Shown: piece after piece, positions 18,751 to 22,545 of the stretch
How the letters are laid out: each line of letters begins with the position of its first letter
How positions within the stretch are numbered: position 1 is the stretch's first letter
NCBI GenBank assembly: GCA_013115125.1
Contig: JABANN010000536.1
Coordinates: 1 to 22,545 of the forward strand
Length of the DNA stretch: 22,545 bases
Direction of reading: 5' to 3'
Origin: Perkinsus olseni
Lineage: Eukaryota > Perkinsozoa > Perkinsida
Position numbers and translations under genes: made by a program
The notes under the pieces: model-generated
Databases searched by the model: none
Seen by the model: the letters and a program-made list of their open reading frames with translations, nothing else
What the model was told of the DNA's origin: nothing

Positions 18751-19231
18751 TTGCGAAGGAAGCTTGCCGTATTGCTTGGCATTTCTCGGGAGCAGCGGAT
18801 GCGGCGGACGACAAGAGCATGCTCTTTCTTATCAAGAAGCGTATGTGCTTGCCGGTAGGTCTCCTGCCAGGGCTGCTGCCTTGGACGTCTTTATTGACCT
18901 CAGTCGGCCCAGTCGCCATACATCACGATGGTCCTCGGAGGTTAGCTGTCGATAATGAGCGTCCTTGGTTGTAGTGGCGCGGCAGGTCCGTCACGATACC
19001 GGGGTCGAGATCTCAAGGAGCTGCATTCGGTCCTTGATATCACGGACTATCACTTTGATTGCTTCATGCAGCTGGTTGGCCGGTCCCTGCGATAGGTGCT
19101 GACCCATAGGATTAGCGGATGTTGGATGTATCAGGGATATCGGCGCGACGACTGCGGTCGTGGACGGCGCGGTCGTTCGACTAGAGACGATCTTGCATGA
19201 TGGGGTCGCTGAAGGACAATCTGGGAGGTGA
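18751..19231 (+). CDS. truncated (2/2) haemoglobin, 5' end unresolved
   Basis: Exons 18751-18854, 18904-18940, 18986-19091 and 19135-19231 (TGA). The spliced protein has the truncated-globin core: SAQSPYITMVLGGPSRY, YRGRDLKELHSVL with the proximal (F8) His in KELH, then ITDYHFDCFMQLV, and a last helix TTAVVDGAVVRLETIL. Spacing between HF and the following Gly matches group 1 globins such as mycobacterial trHbN. The preceding exon (EACRIAWHFSGAAD, then MLFLIKKRMCLP) would be helices A-E but aligns poorly. An upstream coding piece ending at 18700 fits by phase but has no ATG, so the start is not found. Introns are 43-49 nt. The third intron begins ATAGGT instead of GTAGGT; reading through gives TAG. 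Such globins bind haem and usually handle O2 or NO. Confidence 0.75.
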
Positions 19232-19238
19232 GGGGATC

Positions 19239-19276
19239 ACCACGGGAATACCGTGGTCCATCCCGTGACGGGATGG
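19239..19276 (+). other. two adjacent hairpins just after the haemoglobin stop codon
   Basis: ACCACGG (19239-19245) pairs with CCGTGGT (19251-19257) around GAATA, and CCATCCCG (19258-19265) pairs with CGGGATGG (19269-19276) around TGA. Both stems are perfect (7 and 8 bp), abut each other, and begin 8 nt after the TGA, so they would lie in the 3' UTR. The role is unknown; an mRNA 3'-end or stability element is one possibility. Confidence 0.55.
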
Positions 19277-19460
19277 GCTTGTTAGATAAGGGAGGTTCGT
19301 GGGTACTAGCTACTTTCATCTGACTGCGTCGCCCGATAGTGCTATTGGAGGAATTGATGTCAGCAAGAACGGCACCATGGCCTGTCTCGGTGATAGGGAT
19401 GGAGTCGAGTTAGGAGGTGAAGGGGAGTTGCTAGAATAGCTAGTGGGCCTGGTGGTGGGG

Positions 19461-19500
19461 CACTGTACATGCGTTCAAGTCCGCACGCATGCACACAGTG
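19461..19500. other. hairpin in the spacer upstream of the RPA-like gene
   Basis: CACTGTACATGCGT (19461-19474) pairs with ACGCATGCACACAGTG (19485-19500) with a two-nt bulge and a 10-nt loop. The surrounding 19232-19574 spacer has no other recognised feature apart from the two hairpins after the haemoglobin stop. The loop (TCAAGTCCGC) resembles a T-arm superficially, but no tRNA fold can be built around it. Confidence 0.5.
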
Positions 19501-19574
19501 TCCGGGAGTCCCCGTGCGAATAACCGGCCTCGATATTTCTATAATCTAATACCATTACATTACCCTCTTCTCGG

Positions 19575-20397
19575 ATGAGTGATGCTCAACCTTCTCCCCA
19601 GCGTCTCTTCGTGCGAGTATTGACTGAGCTCCGTCAGGATATTGTCGAGGCAATCGATCGAGCCATCAATACAGCGAATAACGGACTTGAATACGGTGAG
19701 TTACCACCGGAAACCGTGTATTTCCCCCGCCTGGTCTTATTATCTACTGTCATTCAGGCGCCAATGCTCACACCGACAATCGCCGTCTCTCAACCGCTTC
19801 CACAGCGAGCACCTCGAGTCTCAAGAGCCCTCACCCTAGAAGAACGTCTGTGCGCCCCACCAGCAACCCCTATTCGAAGACGATGATCAGCAGTCTGAGA
19901 GTGGGCTCGAAAGAGTGAGTAACATTTCGACTGGTCGACATCGATTCGGGGAAACGGTTCCGTTTGTTCTTCTAACACCTTGCTGCTCAGCTGGTGCTTG
20001 GAGGGTAGAGTGGTTAGCAAGTCGGAGGTCTTCGGTATATCTACCGGAGACCTGTTCCACGCGCACGTCTCAGACTCAAATTCTGATACGGTCAAGCTGC
20101 TGTTCTATGATGAGGTAGTCCCTGACTACTCGCTTGGGCGTCCCAAGCCTCGTGACATGTTCGGTGTAGGCTGCTTACAAGTTCCACGGCTCCATCCAAA
20201 TTGGGGGCAGATATTACTTTCGTAACGGGAAGGTCATGCGAGCTCATTCAACGTTCAATAAGGATGCCCATGTAGAGGTGACTCGCGTTGGGTCATGCCA
20301 CTAGCGGAACTCATTTCATTGATTTCAGATCAAATTCGACACGTCCGCTGTTATTGAAGCTGCCGATGACATCGAAGCTGTTACCGAGTTGGATTAA
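19575..20397 (+). CDS. short replication protein A 70-like protein with one OB fold
   Basis: Five exons in consistent phase: 19575-19695, 19758-19914, 19991-20114, 20170-20277, 20329-20397; 192 aa ending in TAA. The N-terminus (RLFVRVLTELRQDIVEAI) is helical and unassigned. A Ser/Arg/Pro linker follows. Residues about 94-190 match the RPA70 DNA-binding domain A: WCLEGRVVSKSEVFGI, then GDLFHAHVSDS, TVKLLFYDE, KFHGSIQIGGRYYF and NKDAHVEIKFD, parallel to W-I-RV-KS / GKLF-L-D / F-K-I-GKVYYIS in RPA70. Normal RPA70 is about 600 aa with four OB folds; here the N-terminal, B and C domains and the zinc motif are missing. Possible roles: a specialised single-stranded DNA binder or a paralogue of the main RPA subunit. 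Introns are 51-76 nt. Confidence 0.8.
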
Positions 20398-20556
20398 ATT
20401 CGACGATGATTAAGTATAGTCCTGACAGGATTACAAATTTTTGCATGAATAATAAATTCGAGGGCGTCGTGTTAGTCAGCGGCTCGGAGGCTCCAGGTTG
20501 GAGGGAACGTTCCGTTCGGGTTAGCTGTAGCTTGTGCTCCCTCCTCTCGTCACGTT

Positions 20557-20958
20557 GTGACCAGTGTGCTACGACCATCACCGACGTGTAGGCATAATAG
20601 GGGGGTCGGTGCTGGTGTCCCCTCAATTGCCCCTGTGGATTCAAAGGCTTCATTTGTACGGGATGTTAGTTTCTACACCTTGTCCATTGTAAGAGCTCAT
20701 GAATTGGTGAAGGTATGGTACTGGAGTATCCCAGGTGCTGTTGACGGTAACCCTATGGGATGGTCATGTGTCACCATACTTCCTACTTGTGCCTACTACT
20801 TGAAGGTCGGCAGGTACCTGCGATGTGATGGTCCATCACTTGCAGCCTCGGCTAGTGTCTGCACTCCTCAGGTCCTCTATGGCTCTTGCCATTGGCAAGT
20901 TGCCAATGCCCTGGGTTCTAACATCCAGAACATCTTCATAGCTCTCGCTCTGCCGTGA
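20557..20958 (+). CDS. orphan open reading frame, doubtful
   Basis: An uninterrupted 133-codon frame from ATG to TGA, with segments such as YTLSIVRAHELVKVWYW and GWSCVTILPTCAYYLKVG. No domain is recognised. There is no splice structure like that of the neighbouring genes, which all have several short introns, and the base composition is more T-rich. It could be a lineage-specific gene, part of a degraded element, or chance. Six cysteines and a weakly hydrophobic C-terminus (NIFIALALP) are the only visible traits. Confidence 0.25.
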   Translation: MTSVLRPSPTCRHNRGVGAGVPSIAPVDSKASFVRDVSFYTLSIVRAHELVKVWYWSIPGAVDGNPMGWSCVTILPTCAYYLKVGRYLRCDGPSLAASASVCTPQVLYGSCHWQVANALGSNIQNIFIALALP

Positions 20959-20996
20959 ATAGTCCGGCGGATTCCCCCCTCCCTGGAGTGTCCTTT

Positions 20997-21044
20997 ACTG
21001 GATCATTTAAAGCACAAGTGCGTATGCAGGCTAGATGATCCAGT
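20997..21044. repeat. 10-bp perfect inverted repeat
   Basis: ACTGGATCAT (20997-21006) and ATGATCCAGT (21035-21044) are perfect inverted copies 28 bp apart. The interval is unremarkable. It could be a stem-loop or the ends of a very small foldback element; no flanking target duplication is evident. Confidence 0.55.
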
Positions 21045-21363
21045 GATATGCAGCTGCTAGCTGCCAGATAGCCTAGGCTGCCTAGCTGGGCTATGTACAG
21101 TGTTTGGTTTCCTATGTCATTCTGATCATGCGATTCAATACTGTATCAGTAAACTACGCATTCTTTCGGTAGGGTTGTGTTGTCAAGTGTGACGGGCATG
21201 GGGAGTGATAAGTGCAGTTCGCTCGGACCTCCATTGTCACCAGTAGATTGATCTCTCCTCGACGTAGATTGACCTCAGCTAGACAACCTCGCAGGCGAGG
21301 TTGACGGCGGAATGGGTTCAATGCGTTCAATGAGGCGTTCCGGGAGTTCCTTTTCTTTTCTCA

Positions 21364-22545
21364 ATGAATTCTTCACAGTCGAGCCTCATTCGACTGAACC
21401 AACCACGTGGGCTGTACAATTTGGGGAACAGTTGTTATCTCAACTCGTTGCTGCAATGTTTAGGAAGCAACGAGGGCTTGAGGGCTGCGATACAGCACCA
21501 AGTGAGTTGCAATCACTCGAAGGTGAGTTGTTCGGCCAGTTGTTTCGGCTAGTCTGAGATTTTCAGCAAACGGCTTGCACCGAGTGCGCACTATCGCGCC
21601 TCTTCTCGCTCCTGCATGACCCGGATAATGCCGTCTCGCCTGTTTATCCCACGGAAGTGAGAAATGGGAGGGTTGAGGGGGGGCGACTTTATGTTGAGTG
21701 CACTCAGGTTGTCGAGATGATGACCCGATCGTTACCTTTGGGGAGACAACATGATGCTCATGAAGCCTTCCACATTCTAGCTCAGTCCACTCCTCATCAT
21801 GGAAGTTCTTCTGTACTCGCTCACAGGGGCGTTTTCGAATCCCGTTTCGGATTCTTCTCGTACACTACCTTAATCTGCTCCGAGTGCGGCCGTGTTACAC
21901 ATAAGCAGGAGTGGAATCTTGATCTCGTATTATCTGTGAATGTAGGTTTTCGGTGGGTGAATTTATTTTTGGTGACCACAATCATCTCTGTCAGGATGAG
22001 ACGTCCCTGGAAAACTGTTTAAGGTCACACTTCGCCAGCTGCGAGGTCTCAGGTAAACCTCAGAATATATCATCGATCTCATGATACCACTCCCTCTTGT
22101 CTATCGTGTTACTGGATATCATGCGTCCTCGCAGAACTCCATCGGAATGAACCGGGTTGCCCTTCTTTCGATTGCCTACTGTCAGGTGATGTCTATTGTG
22201 AAAGGTGCTGTCGACGAACGAGGACCTTCACCGAGGCTTCGGTCGAGGAGGGTCCCGAGACTCTCGTCATTTGTCTGAGGCGCGCAAATGTTCGCATGAA
22301 AGTAGCCCGGCATGTGGAGTTCACGAAGCATTTGGAGATGACCGACTATCTGACGATCACGATGGGCCAGCGCACAGCCTTCTACACCTTGTAAGACACA
22401 GGCACGCACACAACATATCGGAGATGAGTTGGTTGGCTCTTAGGTCGGCTTTCGTAGTGCACGATGGCTCTTCGCCGTCCTCCGGGCATTACCGGGCTTT
22501 TGCTCATGTGTGTGGAAAGTGGTTCGAGTGCAACGATCACACTAT
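21364..22545 (+). CDS. ubiquitin-specific protease (USP, peptidase C19), 3' end beyond window
   Basis: Exons 21364-21501, 21567-21656, 21708-21941, 21995-22052, 22186-22390 and 22444-window end, all in phase; about 275 aa seen. Cys box PRGLYNLGNSCYLNSLLQCL holds the nucleophile (Cys of NSCY). The QQD box appears as GRQHDAHEAFHIL. The fingers region has two CxxC zinc-ribbon pairs: LICSECGRV and VYCERCCRR. The His box AFVVHDGSSPSSGHYRAF carries the catalytic His, and GKWFECNDHT the catalytic Asn/Asp position. All catalytic elements are present, so the enzyme should cleave ubiquitin from proteins. The catalytic domain is compact and starts close to the N-terminus, as in USP36/USP42-type or plant UBP15/16-type enzymes, but the subfamily cannot be fixed. 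The start at 21364 is the nearest in-frame ATG; an upstream exon using the TTCTTCACAG acceptor is possible. Introns are 51-133 nt. Confidence 0.92.

Larger units (their letters stand above)
20398..21363. other. spacer between RPA-like and USP genes
   Basis: Contains one orphan open frame (20557-20958, described separately) and a palindromic stretch at 20997-21044. The segment 21040-21085 is rich in short palindromes (GCAGCTGC, GCTAGC, AGCCTAGGCT). From 21085 to 21363 there is no recognised feature; it should include the promoter or trans-splice acceptor of the USP gene. Confidence 0.5.

Noticed and set aside
18461-18955. 164-codon plus-strand open frame over the 85-bp repeats
   Set aside because: Its downstream half overlaps the haemoglobin exons in a different frame, and the family match clearly favours the spliced frame.
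19455-19505. tRNA candidate around GTTCAAGTCC
   Set aside because: A T-arm-like word is present, but no D-arm, anticodon arm or acceptor stem can be folded.
1-22545. CRISPR array, bacterial operon signals, rRNA, retroelement or viral genes
   Set aside because: None seen. Repeats are triplet, minisatellite or direct repeats without spacer structure, and the genes are intron-bearing eukaryotic genes.

Overview
The window looks like nuclear DNA of an intron-rich, compact unicellular eukaryote. The introns follow GT-AG, many are only 40-60 nt long, genes sit on both strands, and neighbouring genes can be under 100 bp apart. The gene content (truncated haemoglobin, a REEP/Yop1 protein, a USP deubiquitinase, an RPA70-type OB protein, DEK chromatin protein, secreted pepsin-like paralogues) together with the intron style suggests an alveolate protist, perhaps Perkinsus-like. 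That placement is inference; no rRNA or other taxon marker is present.

Layout. 1-1741: mostly featureless, with one possible minus-strand terminal exon. 1742-5599 (+): a ten-exon gene for a DEK-type chromatin protein that also carries an HMG-box-like segment and a 30-serine tract; intron 7 holds a CTG/32-mer composite repeat with an assembly gap. 5920-8344 (+) and 9683-11950 (+): two tandem paralogues for four-helix membrane proteins with tetraspanin-like layout, separated by 1.3 kb holding a hairpin and a tRNA-derived element. 12547-13737 (-): an intact secreted pepsin-like aspartic protease gene. 14670-16934 (-): a five-exon REEP/Yop1 (TB2/DP1/HVA22) gene. 17025-18203 (-): a second pepsin-like gene, with an in-frame amber codon and an altered first active-site motif. 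18204-18700: GC-rich tandem repeats and an 85-bp direct repeat. About 18751-19231 (+): a truncated haemoglobin. 19575-20397 (+): a short protein with one RPA70-type OB fold. 21364-window end (+): a ubiquitin-specific protease with Cys, QHD, zinc-ribbon and His boxes.

The genes do not form an obvious pathway. The links are structural: a protease pair made by segmental duplication flanking the REEP gene, a tandem membrane-protein pair, and a repeat motif shared between introns of the DEK and REEP genes in the same sense orientation. No CRISPR array, rRNA, intact tRNA, retroelement or viral gene was recognised. All exon models come from reading splice sites and frames by eye and have not been tested against transcripts.
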